Notes under the pieces: generated by a model
The model's input: only the letters and a program-made list of their open reading frames with translations
The model's database searches: none
Told to the model about the DNA's origin: nothing
Made by a program: the position numbers and the translations under genes
Source of the DNA: Asanoa hainanensis
Lineage (GTDB): Bacteria > Actinomycetota > Actinomycetes > Mycobacteriales > Micromonosporaceae
DNA: 64,000 nt
Reading direction: 5' to 3'
NCBI RefSeq assembly: GCF_900188485.1
Contig: NZ_FZPH01000002.1
Location: forward strand, 124,001-188,000
Part shown: piece after piece, positions 18,632-29,865 of the stretch
How positions within the stretch are numbered: position 1 is the stretch's first letter
Layout of the letters: every line of letters starts with the position of its first letter

Positions 18632-19456
18632 GTGCGTACTGTCCTCGTTTGCGTTCGGACATCGCAGGCCGCGCAGAACGTCAATGCGGCAGCGGCCCGG
18701 CTCGGAGTAGCCGGCGCCGTCAGAACTGCGGTATCCGAGCCCGAGGTATTGCTCCGTCTCGCCGAGCGCCCCGCTGATGTGGTGCTCGCGGACACCGCCG
18801 TCACCAGACCGGACACCGTCGGATTCACCCAGCGCGTGCTGGGCCGGGCGCCGGGGGCGACGATCGTGCTCTTCGGGTCGGAGGACCCGAGGATCGCGGC
18901 CGCCGCCGTCAACGCCGGAGCCCGAGCCTTGATCCAGGGCGGTGACCAGGATCTGGTCAGTGTCGTGGCCAAGGCCGTGCTGCTGCTCTGCGTCGCCGGC
19001 CGGGTGCCGGCCGGCGCGGCAGTCGGCGGTCTCGCCGGCGCGGCCACCCGCAACGCCGGGCCGATGCGGATGCAGGCCGGCGTGGGTGCCGGACATCCAC
19101 AGATCGGCCTCGCCGAGTCGACCGCCGTCGTCCCGGTGCAACGTGGCGATCTTGGCCCTGGCATGGACGTCCGCGACAACGCCGAAGAGGGTCGTTATTT
19201 CGGCGGCCAGCCGGACCCGGTCAACCGCTACGGCGCGCGCGAGGAGCCGGTCACCCGGCGAGCCGCGCTCACCGAGCGGGAGCTCCAGGTGCTTCGCGGC
19301 ATGGCCGACGGGAAGAGCAATGCCGAGATCGGGCGTGAGTTGTTCGTGTCGGAGGACACGGTGAAGACCCACGCCAGGCGGCTGTTCCGGAAGCTGGGCG
19401 CGCGCGACCGTGCGCACGCCGTTGCCGCCGGCTTCCGATCGGGCCTCGTGGCCTGA
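18632..19456 (+). CDS. bldM: BldM-like orphan LuxR-family regulator with degenerate receiver domain
   Basis: The GTG at 18632 follows GGAGG by 6 bases and gives 274 residues. The C-terminal HTH (LTERELQVLRGMADGKSNAEIGRELFVSEDTVKTHARRLFRKLGARDRAHAVA) is nearly the BldM signature, and the gene sits beside whiD as in Streptomyces. The N-terminal domain keeps the receiver outline, but the acidic pair is gone (VCVRTSQ), Asp54 remains at the phospho-site position and the switch Lys is missing. About 75 residues of linker separate the domains, making it longer than Streptomyces BldM (about 200). It probably works without phosphorylation in developmental control. Orthology is inferred from the HTH and position. 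Confidence 0.8.
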   Translation: MRTVLVCVRTSQAAQNVNAAAARLGVAGAVRTAVSEPEVLLRLAERPADVVLADTAVTRPDTVGFTQRVLGRAPGATIVLFGSEDPRIAAAAVNAGARALIQGGDQDLVSVVAKAVLLLCVAGRVPAGAAVGGLAGAATRNAGPMRMQAGVGAGHPQIGLAESTAVVPVQRGDLGPGMDVRDNAEEGRYFGGQPDPVNRYGAREEPVTRRAALTERELQVLRGMADGKSNAEIGRELFVSEDTVKTHARRLFRKLGARDRAHAVAAGFRSGLVA

Positions 19457-19504
19457 CTCACGCACCGACCGGCCGCACCCCTCTCCTTGGCCGGTCAGGT
19501 GTGA
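19457..19504. terminator. Bidirectional terminator between bldM and DUF5319 genes
   Basis: GACCGGCC (19467-19474) and GGCCGGTC (19489-19496) form an 8-bp perfect stem extended by CTCAC/GTGAG. It sits between convergent genes. Confidence 0.65.
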
Positions 19505-19510
19505 GGCGAC

Positions 19511-21590
<2,080 letters not shown>

Positions 21591-21599
21591 GGAGTCTCC

Positions 21600-22718
21600 G
21601 TGCGTGACGTGGTCGAGATCGGATTGGGGAAGACCGCGCAGCGCGGCTATCACCTGGACGACATCGCGATCGTGCCCAGCCGTCGCACCCGCGACGTCGA
21701 CGACGTGTCGACCGCGTGGCAGCTCGACGCGTACCCCTTCAAGATCCCCTGCGTGGGGCACCCGAGCGACGCGACGATGAGCCCGGCCTCCGCCGTGGCT
21801 CTCGGCCAGCTCGGTGGTCTCGGCGTGCTCAACGTCGAGGGACTGTGGACCCGCTACGAGGACCCGCGCAAGATCCTCGACGAGCTGGCCGCCCTCGACG
21901 AGGACTCCCCGGCGACCCGCCGGCTGCAGGAGGTCTACGCCGAGCCGATCCGGCCCGAGCTGATCGTGGAGCGGGTCCGCGAGATCCGTGAGGGCGGTGT
22001 CACCGTCGCGGTGCGGGTGTCGCCGCAGCACACCCTCGCGCTGGCGCCGGTGATCCTCGACGCGGGCGTCGACATCCTGGTCATCCAGGGCACGCTGGTC
22101 TCGGCCGAGCACGTCTCGACCACCGACGAGCCGCTGAACCTCAAGGAGTTCATCGCCGACCTCGACCTGCCGGTCATCGTCGGCGGTTGCACCGACTACA
22201 AGACGGCCCTGCACCTGATGCGCACCGGCGCCGCCGGCGTGATCGTCGGGGTGGGCGCCGACGAGTGGTCGACCACCGACACCGTGCTCGGCATCCGGGT
22301 GCCCATGGCCACCGCGATCGCCGACGCGGCCGCGGCCCGCCGCGACTACCTCGACGAGACCGGCGGTCGCTACGTGCACCTGATCGCCGACGGCGACGTG
22401 CAGAGCTCCGGCGACATCGCCAAGGCGCTCGGCTGCGGTGCCGACGCGGTGATGCTCGGCGAGCCGCTCACCCAGGCCGCCGAGGCGCCGGCCAACGGTG
22501 CCTGGTGGCACTCGGTGTCCAGCCACCCGAAGCTTCCACGCGGCGCCTTCGGTGTCGCCGGGCCGCCGCTGGGCAGCCTGGAGCAGCTCCTCTACGGCCC
22601 CGCCGACGACCCGGACGGCCAGCTCAACCTGTTCGGCGGCCTCAAGCGCGCGATGGCCAAGTGCGGCTACCGCGACCTCAAGGAGTTCCAGAAGGTCGGC
22701 CTGGTCATCGACCGCTAG
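21600..22718 (+). CDS. guaB3: IMP dehydrogenase-like protein GuaB3
   Basis: The 372-residue protein starts at a GTG after AAGGAGTCTCC. It has the IMPDH barrel (EIGLGKTAQRGYHLDDIAIVPSRRTRDVDDVSTAWQ) without CBS domains, the GuaB3 hallmark. The active-site loop reads GVGADEWSTTD, so the catalytic Cys is Ser, and ordinary IMPDH chemistry is unlikely. The phosphate-binding part IADGDVQSSGDIAKAL is kept. It is coupled to guaB (9-base gap). Its role, regulatory or a purine reductase-like reaction, is unsettled. Confidence 0.93.
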   Translation: MRDVVEIGLGKTAQRGYHLDDIAIVPSRRTRDVDDVSTAWQLDAYPFKIPCVGHPSDATMSPASAVALGQLGGLGVLNVEGLWTRYEDPRKILDELAALDEDSPATRRLQEVYAEPIRPELIVERVREIREGGVTVAVRVSPQHTLALAPVILDAGVDILVIQGTLVSAEHVSTTDEPLNLKEFIADLDLPVIVGGCTDYKTALHLMRTGAAGVIVGVGADEWSTTDTVLGIRVPMATAIADAAAARRDYLDETGGRYVHLIADGDVQSSGDIAKALGCGADAVMLGEPLTQAAEAPANGAWWHSVSSHPKLPRGAFGVAGPPLGSLEQLLYGPADDPDGQLNLFGGLKRAMAKCGYRDLKEFQKVGLVIDR

Positions 22719-22735
22719 ACCCCATACTGGGGTTT

Positions 22736-23374
22736 ATGTCCGAATCGGCGGACGACATACGGGAACGGCGCGGTCGGGGACTCGACCGCGCCATCTCGTT
22801 CAGCGACGCCGTCATGTCGATCGCGCTCACCCTGCTCGTGCTGCCGCTGGTCGACATCGCCACGGACAACCCGGACGAGCCGGTCGTACACCAGCTCGAC
22901 CGCTTCTCGCCGGAGATCCTCGGCTTCCTGGTCTCGTTCCTGGTGATCGCGCAGTTCTGGGGCGCCCACCGCAGGCTGTGGGAGTACCTCGTGGACTACG
23001 ACGAGAAGCTGCTCACGATCAACACCTTCTGGCTGTTGCTGATCGTCTTCCTGCCGTACCCGACCGCCCGCCTCTTCACCGAGGAGGCCACGAACGACGG
23101 TGCGGCGATCTTCTACCTGCTCGTGCTCCTCGGCATCGGCCTGCTGATGCTGTTCCAGGCCTGGTACGTCGCCGTGCACCCGGCGCTGCGGCACGGCGAG
23201 GACCGCCGCACGCTGCGCGACCAGCTCCTGCCGACCGTCGGCACCACCGCGGTGTTCGCCCTGGCCATCCTGCTCACGCTGGTCAACCGCGAGGTCGGGC
23301 TGGTGTCCCTGGTCCTGCTGGCCGTGGTGCAGCGGTTCAGCGGCAAGTACGAGCGTCGCGATACGCGTCCGTGA
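22736..23374 (+). CDS. TMEM175-family (DUF1211) potassium channel-like protein
   Basis: The ATG at 22736 gives 212 residues with about six membrane segments. The first carries the TMEM175 signature F-S-D (ISFSDAVMSIALTLLVL), which lines the ion path of this family, and the second FWGAHRRLWEYL is also typical. Bacterial members conduct K+ as tetramers of single repeats. A small hairpin (CCCCA-TAC-TGGGG) fills the 17-base gap after guaB3. Confidence 0.85.
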   Translation: MSESADDIRERRGRGLDRAISFSDAVMSIALTLLVLPLVDIATDNPDEPVVHQLDRFSPEILGFLVSFLVIAQFWGAHRRLWEYLVDYDEKLLTINTFWLLLIVFLPYPTARLFTEEATNDGAAIFYLLVLLGIGLLMLFQAWYVAVHPALRHGEDRRTLRDQLLPTVGTTAVFALAILLTLVNREVGLVSLVLLAVVQRFSGKYERRDTRP

Positions 23375-23397
23375 CTACCGAAGATTAGGCTCTGGTG

Positions 23398-24804
23398 ATG
23401 ATGATCAGGCGATCGGCGCTCGCCGTCCTGACGGTCCTGACCATCGGCGGTGCGGCCGCCTGCACCGACTCCGGTTCGGCCGACGAGGGTTTCGCCCCCG
23501 GCGCCGCCGGCATCGGCGACCCCTACTTCCCGACGTACGGCAACGGTGGCTACGACGTCACCAACTACGCGCTGGCGCTGCGCTACGACCCGGCCAGCGA
23601 CCGCCTCGAAGGCACCACGACGATCACCGCGACGGCGACGCAGAACCTGTCCCGGTTCAACCTGGACTTCCGCGGCCCCGAGGTCTCGGCGGTCACCGTG
23701 GACGGTGCCGCCGCCGAGCAGAAGCGCGAGACCGACGAGCTGGTCGTCACGCCGAAGGCCGGCCTGCGCAAGGGCAGCACCTTCACGACCGCCGTGACGT
23801 ACGCGGGCGTGCCGCAGCCGATCACCAGCCCCGAGCTCGGCACCGGCGGCTGGCTGGCTACCTCGACCGGCTCGATCGCGCTCGGCCAGCCCGAGTCGGC
23901 CAGCAGCTGGTACCCGGTCAACGACCACCCCGCCGACAAGGCGACCTGGGCGTTGGAGATGACCGTCCCGTCGAGCGTCTCCGCCCTGAGCAACGGCGTG
24001 CCGGGGGAGAAGACCGAGCAGGACGGCTGGACCACCTGGCGGTGGACCGAGACCGAGCCGATGGCCAGCTACCTGTCGACCGTGGTGATCGGCAACTACC
24101 GGGTCACCACCGGCACGCACCAGGGCAAGCCGCTGGTGACGGCCGTCGACGCCGGGCTGCCCAAGGACTCCAACGCCGACAAGGCGATGGCCCGCACCGG
24201 CGAGGTCGCCGACTTCCTGGCCACCCAGTTCGGGCCGTACCCCTTCGACTCGTACGGCGGCATCGTGGTCGTCGACAACCGGATCCGGTACGCGCTGGAG
24301 ACCCAGTCCCGCCCGGTCTACAGCGACTCGTTCTTCGGCACCGCGACCAACGAGTGGGTGGTGGCGCACGAGCTCGCACACCAGTGGTTCGGCGACAGCG
24401 TGTCGATCAAGGCCTGGAAGGACATCTGGCTCAACGAGGGCTTCGCGACCTACGCCGAGTGGCTGTGGGCCGAGCACGACACCGGCACACCGGTCCAGAC
24501 CTCGTTCGACCGGGCGTACGACAGTGTCACCTGGACCGACCCGACGTACGACCCCGGCCGCACGGGGCTGTTCGGCAACTCGGTCTACGTCCGCGGCGGG
24601 CTGACCGTGCACGCGCTGCGGCTCGAGGTCGGCGACGATGCGTTCTTCCGGATCCTCCAGGAGTGGACGAGCCAGAAGCGCAACGCCACCGCGACCACCG
24701 ACGAGTTCATCGCGCTGGCCGAGCGCGTCGCGGGCAAGCCGCTGCGCGAGTTCCTGATGACGTGGCTGACCTCGAAGACGGCGCCCCCGAAGCCGGGCAC
24801 CTAA
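23398..24804 (+). CDS. Secreted M1-family zinc aminopeptidase, short lipoprotein form
   Basis: The 468-residue product begins with a lipoprotein-type signal (LTIGGAAAC). The N-terminal beta-domain (about 50-240) is followed by the M1 catalytic domain with HELAH (His324, Glu325, His328) and NEGFATY (Glu347), a complete zinc site with the normal 18-residue spacing. The exopeptidase loop reads VDNRIRYALET where GAMEN is usual. Large C-terminal domains of PepN-type enzymes are missing, as in many actinobacterial secreted M1 enzymes. ATGs at 23398 and 23401 are both possible. Its stop overlaps that of the convergent LCP gene. Confidence 0.88.
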   Translation: MMIRRSALAVLTVLTIGGAAACTDSGSADEGFAPGAAGIGDPYFPTYGNGGYDVTNYALALRYDPASDRLEGTTTITATATQNLSRFNLDFRGPEVSAVTVDGAAAEQKRETDELVVTPKAGLRKGSTFTTAVTYAGVPQPITSPELGTGGWLATSTGSIALGQPESASSWYPVNDHPADKATWALEMTVPSSVSALSNGVPGEKTEQDGWTTWRWTETEPMASYLSTVVIGNYRVTTGTHQGKPLVTAVDAGLPKDSNADKAMARTGEVADFLATQFGPYPFDSYGGIVVVDNRIRYALETQSRPVYSDSFFGTATNEWVVAHELAHQWFGDSVSIKAWKDIWLNEGFATYAEWLWAEHDTGTPVQTSFDRAYDSVTWTDPTYDPGRTGLFGNSVYVRGGLTVHALRLEVGDDAFFRILQEWTSQKRNATATTDEFIALAERVAGKPLREFLMTWLTSKTAPPKPGT

Positions 24805-25934
24805 CGCTTCACGACCAGCTTCGGGTTGGCCTTGAGGTACGCGTCCGCCTTGCCCGCCCGGAGCTGCGTGATGAAGCCTTTGCCGACCGAGGTGAGCTGC
24901 TCGCCGCGGTAGCCGCTGCCGCTGCCCACGCCGCCGCCCGGCAGGGAGACCAGCGTCAGCGTCTCCGGGCGCAGCTTGGAGAGGGCGAAGCCGTACTCGA
25001 CCGGGGTGCGCTCGCCGGCGATCACGTCGACCGAGCTGCCCAGCGCCTTGAACAGCCGCTCGATCGCGGAAGCGTCCGTCGGCAGACCGGTGGACAGCGC
25101 CTTCGCCAGGATCGCCTTGATCAGCTGCTGCTGGTGGCGCTGCCGGGTGTAGTCGCCGCCGGCCGTGTAGCGCTGCCGCGCGTAGTCGATCGCCTGCCAG
25201 CCGACGAAGTGCCGGTTGCCCGGGTTGTACGTCGCCTGCGGTCCGACATAGTCGCCGCCGCGCAGCGTCCGCGCCTTGCCGTTCGGCTGGCGGTGCTTCG
25301 AGACCACCTTCTGGTCCACGTACATGTCGACACCGCCGAGCTCGTCGACCAGCTTGGCGAAGCCACCGAAGTTGAGGATCGCGCCGGCGTGGAACTTCTT
25401 GATCCCCGTGTACTTGCTGACCGTCTGGCTGAGGAGCTGGAAGCCCTGGGCGGCCGAGGGCTCGCCCTTGCCGCGCCGGCTGCCGTAGCTCATCGCGTGG
25501 GTCAGCTTCGTCGTGCCGCCCCGGTAGCCAGACTTCGGGAACGCCGGGATGTCGACGACCAGGTCACGCGGCAGCGAGAACAGGTAGCCGCTCTCGAGGT
25601 CGGCGTTGACGTGCAGGATCAGCACCGCGTCGGCGTGCGGCTCCCAGCCCTTCACCGAGACCCGGGTGTCGACTCCGACCAGCAGCAGGTCGAGCGGCCC
25701 GCGCAGGTCGGCGCCGGGCTGGACGGTCGGGGTCGGGGTCGGAGTGGGTGCCGCGCTCTGGCTCGGCGGGTTGGTCGGCGCGGCGGCCGGCGGTGGCGAG
25801 TCACCCCGGGTCACCGCGAACACCGCGCCACCGACCAGCAGCACCGCGACCACCGCCGCCGCGACCAGGAGGACGGGCCTGCGCCCGCTCAGCCGCCGCC
25901 AGAACCCACGCGCCGCGTTCCCCGTCCCAGTCAC
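24801..25934 (-). CDS. LytR-CpsA-Psr (LCP) family cell-wall ligase
   Basis: From the GTG at 25934 the protein has 377 residues: a cytoplasmic N-terminus, one membrane helix (about residues 20-43), a Pro/Thr-rich linker and an extracellular LCP domain (LLLVGVDTR, HADAVLILHVN, FSLPRDLVVDIP, QRHQQQLIKAI). LCP proteins transfer glycopolymers from lipid carriers to peptidoglycan. The conserved Arg/Asp residues that hold pyrophosphate and Mg2+ are present. No clear ribosome-binding site was seen, and a leaderless start or one further upstream is possible. Confidence 0.87.
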   Translation of the reverse strand: MTGTGNAARGFWRRLSGRRPVLLVAAAVVAVLLVGGAVFAVTRGDSPPPAAAPTNPPSQSAAPTPTPTPTVQPGADLRGPLDLLLVGVDTRVSVKGWEPHADAVLILHVNADLESGYLFSLPRDLVVDIPAFPKSGYRGGTTKLTHAMSYGSRRGKGEPSAAQGFQLLSQTVSKYTGIKKFHAGAILNFGGFAKLVDELGGVDMYVDQKVVSKHRQPNGKARTLRGGDYVGPQATYNPGNRHFVGWQAIDYARQRYTAGGDYTRQRHQQQLIKAILAKALSTGLPTDASAIERLFKALGSSVDVIAGERTPVEYGFALSKLRPETLTLVSLPGGGVGSGSGYRGEQLTSVGKGFITQLRAGKADAYLKANPKLVVKR

Positions 25935-25995
25935 GCCGAAATGATGACGGGATTTCACGATGGCGCAATACCTACCAGCCGGTAATGATGAGGCC

Positions 25996-27645
25996 ATGCG
26001 GTACGACGTGGTCGTCATCGGCTCCGGCTTCGGCGGCAGCGTGGCCGCGTTGCGCCTGGTGGAGAAGGGTTACTCGGTCCTCGTGCTGGAGGCGGGGCGG
26101 CGGTTCGCCGACGACGAACTGCCGGCGACCTCGTGGCGGCTGCGGCGGTTCCTGTGGGCGCCCTGGCTGCGCTGCTTCGGCATCCAGCGGATCGACGTGC
26201 TGCGTCCGGCCAGCCGGCGGGCCGGTGGCGACAAGGTCCTGGTGCTCTCCGGCGCCGGCGTCGGCGGCGGGTCGCTGGTCTACGCCAACACGCTCTACGA
26301 GCCGCTGCCCGACTTCTACACCGACCCGCAGTGGCGCGGCATCGCCGACTGGCAAGCCGAGCTGGCACCGCACTACGACCAGGCCAAACGGATGCTGGGC
26401 GTCGCCACGTACCCGCTGACGACGGCCGCGGACCGCGCGATGCGCGCGGTGGCCGACCGGATGGGTGCCGGCTCGACGTTCCACCCGACGCCGGTCGGCA
26501 TCCACTTCGGCCGGCCGGGCGAGACCGTCGACGATCCCTACTTCGGTGGGGCCGGGCCGCCGCGCACCGGTTGCCTGCACTGCGGCGCCTGCATGACCGG
26601 CTGCCGGCACGGCGCCAAGAACAGCCTGGTGAAGAACTATCTGTGGCTCGCGGAGCGGTTGGGCGCCGAGGTGCGGCCGCTGACCACGGTGGTCGGCGTG
26701 CGACCCCTGGCCTCCGGGTACGCGGTCGACACCGTTCGCACCGGTGGCCGGCGGCGGTCCGTCGTCGAGGCCGACCAGGTGGTGTTCGCGGCCGGCGCGC
26801 TCGGCACGGTCCGGCTGCTGTTCGCGTCCTCGTTGAACGGGTTGTCCGCCCGGCTCGGCGCGCTGGTGCGCACCAACTCCGAGTCGATCCTGGGCGCGAC
26901 GGTGCCGGGTCGCAGCCGGGTCGACTACTCGGAAGGCGCGGCGATCACGAGCTCGTTCCACCCCGACGCGCGTACGCACATCGAACCGGTCCGCTACGGG
27001 CGCGGCTCCAACTCGATGGGGCTGCTCCAGTCGGCGTTGGTCGACGGCGGGCCGCACCGGGTCCGGCGGCTGCTGGCGACGCTGGCCCGGCAGCCGCTGA
27101 CCTACCTGCGCGCGCTGTCCGTGCGGGACTGGTCCCGGCGCACCGTGATCGCATTGGTCATGCAGTCGGTCGACAACTCGCTGACGCTGGCCTGGCGGCG
27201 CGGGCGGCTGGTCTCCACACCCGGCCACGGCGCACCGAACCCGACCTGGGTGCCGGCGGGCAACACCGCGGCCCGGCTGCTGGCGGAGGAGATCGGCGGC
27301 GTCGCGGGCGGATCGCTGAGCGAGGCGTTCGACATCCCGATCACCGCGCACATCCTCGGCGGCGCGGCGATCGGCGCGTCGCCCGCGTCCGGCGTCGTCG
27401 ACCCCTACCAACGGGTGTACGGCCACCCGGGGCTGCACGTGGTCGACGGCGCGGCGGTGCCGGCCAACCTCGGCGTCAACCCGTCGCTGACGATCACCGC
27501 GCTGGCCGAGCGGGCGCTGTCGTTCTGGCCCAACAAGGGCGCGGCCGACCCGCGACCGGAGGTTGGCGCTCCTTACGCCCCGATCGACCGGGTCTGGCCC
27601 GACCGGCCCGCTGTTCCGCCCTCGGCGCCGGGCGCGCTGAAGTAA
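25996..27645 (+). CDS. choD: GMC-family cholesterol-oxidase-like FAD enzyme (ChoD type)
   Basis: The ATG at 25996 (GAGG nearby) gives 549 residues. The dinucleotide motif [17 protein letters not shown] binds FAD, and the end [27 protein letters not shown] is the GMC C-terminal signature. [12 protein letters not shown] segment (Cys193, 196, 199, 203) is unusual for flavin cholesterol oxidases but occurs in the mycobacterial ChoD group, which is also found between guaB3 and guaA. The substrate is probably a sterol or terpenoid alcohol. No secretion signal is visible, so it is cytoplasmic. Confidence 0.85.
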   Translation: MRYDVVVIGSGFGGSVAALRLVEKGYSVLVLEAGRRFADDELPATSWRLRRFLWAPWLRCFGIQRIDVLRPASRRAGGDKVLVLSGAGVGGGSLVYANTLYEPLPDFYTDPQWRGIADWQAELAPHYDQAKRMLGVATYPLTTAADRAMRAVADRMGAGSTFHPTPVGIHFGRPGETVDDPYFGGAGPPRTGCLHCGACMTGCRHGAKNSLVKNYLWLAERLGAEVRPLTTVVGVRPLASGYAVDTVRTGGRRRSVVEADQVVFAAGALGTVRLLFASSLNGLSARLGALVRTNSESILGATVPGRSRVDYSEGAAITSSFHPDARTHIEPVRYGRGSNSMGLLQSALVDGGPHRVRRLLATLARQPLTYLRALSVRDWSRRTVIALVMQSVDNSLTLAWRRGRLVSTPGHGAPNPTWVPAGNTAARLLAEEIGGVAGGSLSEAFDIPITAHILGGAAIGASPASGVVDPYQRVYGHPGLHVVDGAAVPANLGVNPSLTITALAERALSFWPNKGAADPRPEVGAPYAPIDRVWPDRPAVPPSAPGALK

Positions 27646-27716
27646 AGCGTGAGATGCGCCCCGGAGGGGGTGAGCGAGCGACGGCCGGCCCGGCCCGGTC
27701 GGTAAACTCCGGACAC

Positions 27717-29270
27717 ATGACCACGCCACGCCCGGTTCTCGTCGTCGACTACGGCGCGCAGTACGCACAGCTCATCGCACGCCGGGTGCGGGAGGCGAAG
27801 GTCTACTCCGAGATCGTGCCGCACACCATGCCGGTCAAGGACATGCTGGCCAAGGACCCGGTGGCGATCATCCTGTCTGGGGGACCGTCCAGCGTCTACG
27901 AGGTTGGCGCCCCGCAGGTCGACAGCGACCTGTTCGACACCGGTGTCCCGGTGTTCGGCATCTGCTACGGCTTCCAGGCGATGGCCCAGGCCCTCGGTGG
28001 CACGGTGGCGCACACCGGCCGCCGCGAGTTCGGTGGCACCGAGCTCACCGTGGCGCCCGAGGCCGGTGTGCTGTTGCGTGACCTGCCGGACGCCCTGCCC
28101 GTGTGGATGAGCCACGGCGACAGCGTGACCGCCGCGCCGGCCGGCTTCACCGTCACCGCCGCGACGCCGGGCGCCCAGGTGGCCGCGTTCGAGGACCTGG
28201 CCGGGCGGCGCGCCGGCACCCAGTTCCACCCCGAGGTCATGCACACCGCGCACGGGCAGGACGTGCTGACCCGGTTCCTCTACGACATCGCCGGCATCGA
28301 GCCGAGTTGGACTCCCGACAACATCATCGACGACCAGGTCGCCGCGATCCGCGAGCGGGTCGGCGACAAGGAGGTCATCTGCGGCCTCTCCGGCGGCGTC
28401 GACTCCGCGGTGGCGGCGGCCCTCGTCCACAAGGCCGTCGGCGACCAGCTCACCTGCGTGTTCGTCGACCACGGCCTGCTGCGGGCGGGCGAGGCCGAGC
28501 AGGTCGAGCAGGACTACGTCGAGGCCACCGGCGTCAAGCTCAAGGTCGTCGACGCGGCGGACCGGTTCCTCTCCGCCCTCGACGGGGTGACCGACCCGGA
28601 GCAGAAGCGCAAGATCATTGGCCGCGAGTTCATCCGGGTCTTCGAGCAGGCGGCCCGCGAGGTGGCCGCCGAAGGCGACGTCGAGTTCCTGGTCCAGGGC
28701 ACGCTCTACCCGGACGTCGTCGAGTCCGGCGGTGGCACCGGCACGGCCAACATCAAGTCGCACCACAACGTGGGCGGTCTGCCCGACGACCTGAAGTTCA
28801 GCCTCGTCGAGCCGCTGCGCACCCTGTTCAAGGACGAGGTGCGCACCCTCGGCACGGCCCTCGGCCTGCCCGACCCGATGGTCTGGCGGCACCCGTTCCC
28901 GGGCCCGGGCCTGGCGATCCGCATCATCGGCGCGGTCAGCCGCGACCGGCTCGACATCCTGCGCGCGGCCGACCTGATCGCCCGCGAGGAGCTCACCGCG
29001 GCGGGCTTCGACCGCGACGTCTGGCAGTTCCCGGTGGTCCTGCTGGCCGACGTGCGCAGCGTCGGCGTCCAGGGCGACGGCCGCACCTACGGCCACCCGG
29101 TGGTGCTGCGCCCGGTGTCCAGCGAGGACGCGATGACCGCCGACTGGTCACGGCTGCCCTACGAGGTGATCGCCCGCATCTCGACGCGCATCACCAACGA
29201 GGTCCCCGAGGTCAACCGCGTCGTGCTCGACGTGACCAGCAAGCCCCCGGGCACCATCGAGTGGGAGTAG
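27717..29270 (+). CDS. guaA: GMP synthase (glutamine-hydrolysing)
   Basis: The 517-residue enzyme has an N-terminal class I amidotransferase domain with nucleophile Cys83 (FGICYGFQ) and FHPEVMHT. The ATP-pyrophosphatase domain follows with LSGGVDSAV, then the dimerisation domain ending KPPGTIEWE. It aminates XMP to GMP, the reaction after guaB. The ATG at 27717 gives the expected length. It is separated from choD by 71 bases with no terminator. Confidence 0.97.
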   Translation: MTTPRPVLVVDYGAQYAQLIARRVREAKVYSEIVPHTMPVKDMLAKDPVAIILSGGPSSVYEVGAPQVDSDLFDTGVPVFGICYGFQAMAQALGGTVAHTGRREFGGTELTVAPEAGVLLRDLPDALPVWMSHGDSVTAAPAGFTVTAATPGAQVAAFEDLAGRRAGTQFHPEVMHTAHGQDVLTRFLYDIAGIEPSWTPDNIIDDQVAAIRERVGDKEVICGLSGGVDSAVAAALVHKAVGDQLTCVFVDHGLLRAGEAEQVEQDYVEATGVKLKVVDAADRFLSALDGVTDPEQKRKIIGREFIRVFEQAAREVAAEGDVEFLVQGTLYPDVVESGGGTGTANIKSHHNVGGLPDDLKFSLVEPLRTLFKDEVRTLGTALGLPDPMVWRHPFPGPGLAIRIIGAVSRDRLDILRAADLIAREELTAAGFDRDVWQFPVVLLADVRSVGVQGDGRTYGHPVVLRPVSSEDAMTADWSRLPYEVIARISTRITNEVPEVNRVVLDVTSKPPGTIEWE

Positions 29271-29323
29271 CCGGCCCGCGGGTGCGGGCCGGCAACGTCC
29301 GCGCCGACGAACCGGCCCCGCCG

Positions 29324-29743
29324 TTACGCGCGGGGCGTGGTGTTCGGGTCGTCGCCCGTGGTGGGCGGCTGGGCGTCCGGCGCCGGGTAGGTGGGCTCCA
29401 CGTAGGACGCCTGCGGGCCGGGCTGCTGGTTCGTCGGACCCTGGTACGTCGGCGGCTGGTAGTAGCCACCGCCACGGGTCTGGGCCTGCCAGTCCGCGGG
29501 CGCCCCGCCGCCCGGCCCCCACGTGCCGGCCGCGTCGCGGTCCTCCGGCATGAGGAACCACAGCACCGGGTAGGCCAGCAGCGCCAGGCCGCCGGTCAGG
29601 ACCACGGTGACCGCGAAGATCACTCGCATCAGGACCGGGTCGACGCCGAAGTAGCGGCCGAGGCCGCCGCACACGCCTGCGATGATCTTGTCGTCGGTGG
29701 TTCGGCGTAGTTGTTTGTACGGTGGGTTCGCGCTCGTCGTCAT
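29324..29743 (-). CDS. PspC-domain membrane protein
   Basis: The product has 139 residues: a PspC domain (RRTTDDKIIAGVCGGLGRYFGVDPVLMRVIFAVTVV) with two hydrophobic stretches, ending in LMPED, followed by a Gly/Pro/Gln/Tyr-rich cytoplasmic tail. PspC proteins sense membrane stress; in actinobacteria small forms are common and not assigned. It is convergent with guaA and one of three PspC proteins in the window. Confidence 0.88.
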   Translation of the reverse strand: MTTSANPPYKQLRRTTDDKIIAGVCGGLGRYFGVDPVLMRVIFAVTVVLTGGLALLAYPVLWFLMPEDRDAAGTWGPGGGAPADWQAQTRGGGYYQPPTYQGPTNQQPGPQASYVEPTYPAPDAQPPTTGDDPNTTPRA

Positions 29744-29865
29744 GCTTCTACGGTCCACCCGGCAGGACGGTTCTACCTCGGGTACCGCCCGGACCCGTAC
29801 CCTGAAACCTGACCCCTGCGGGTGATCAAGTGTCAGCAATCCGACTCCAGCCCCGGAGGTGTCGA

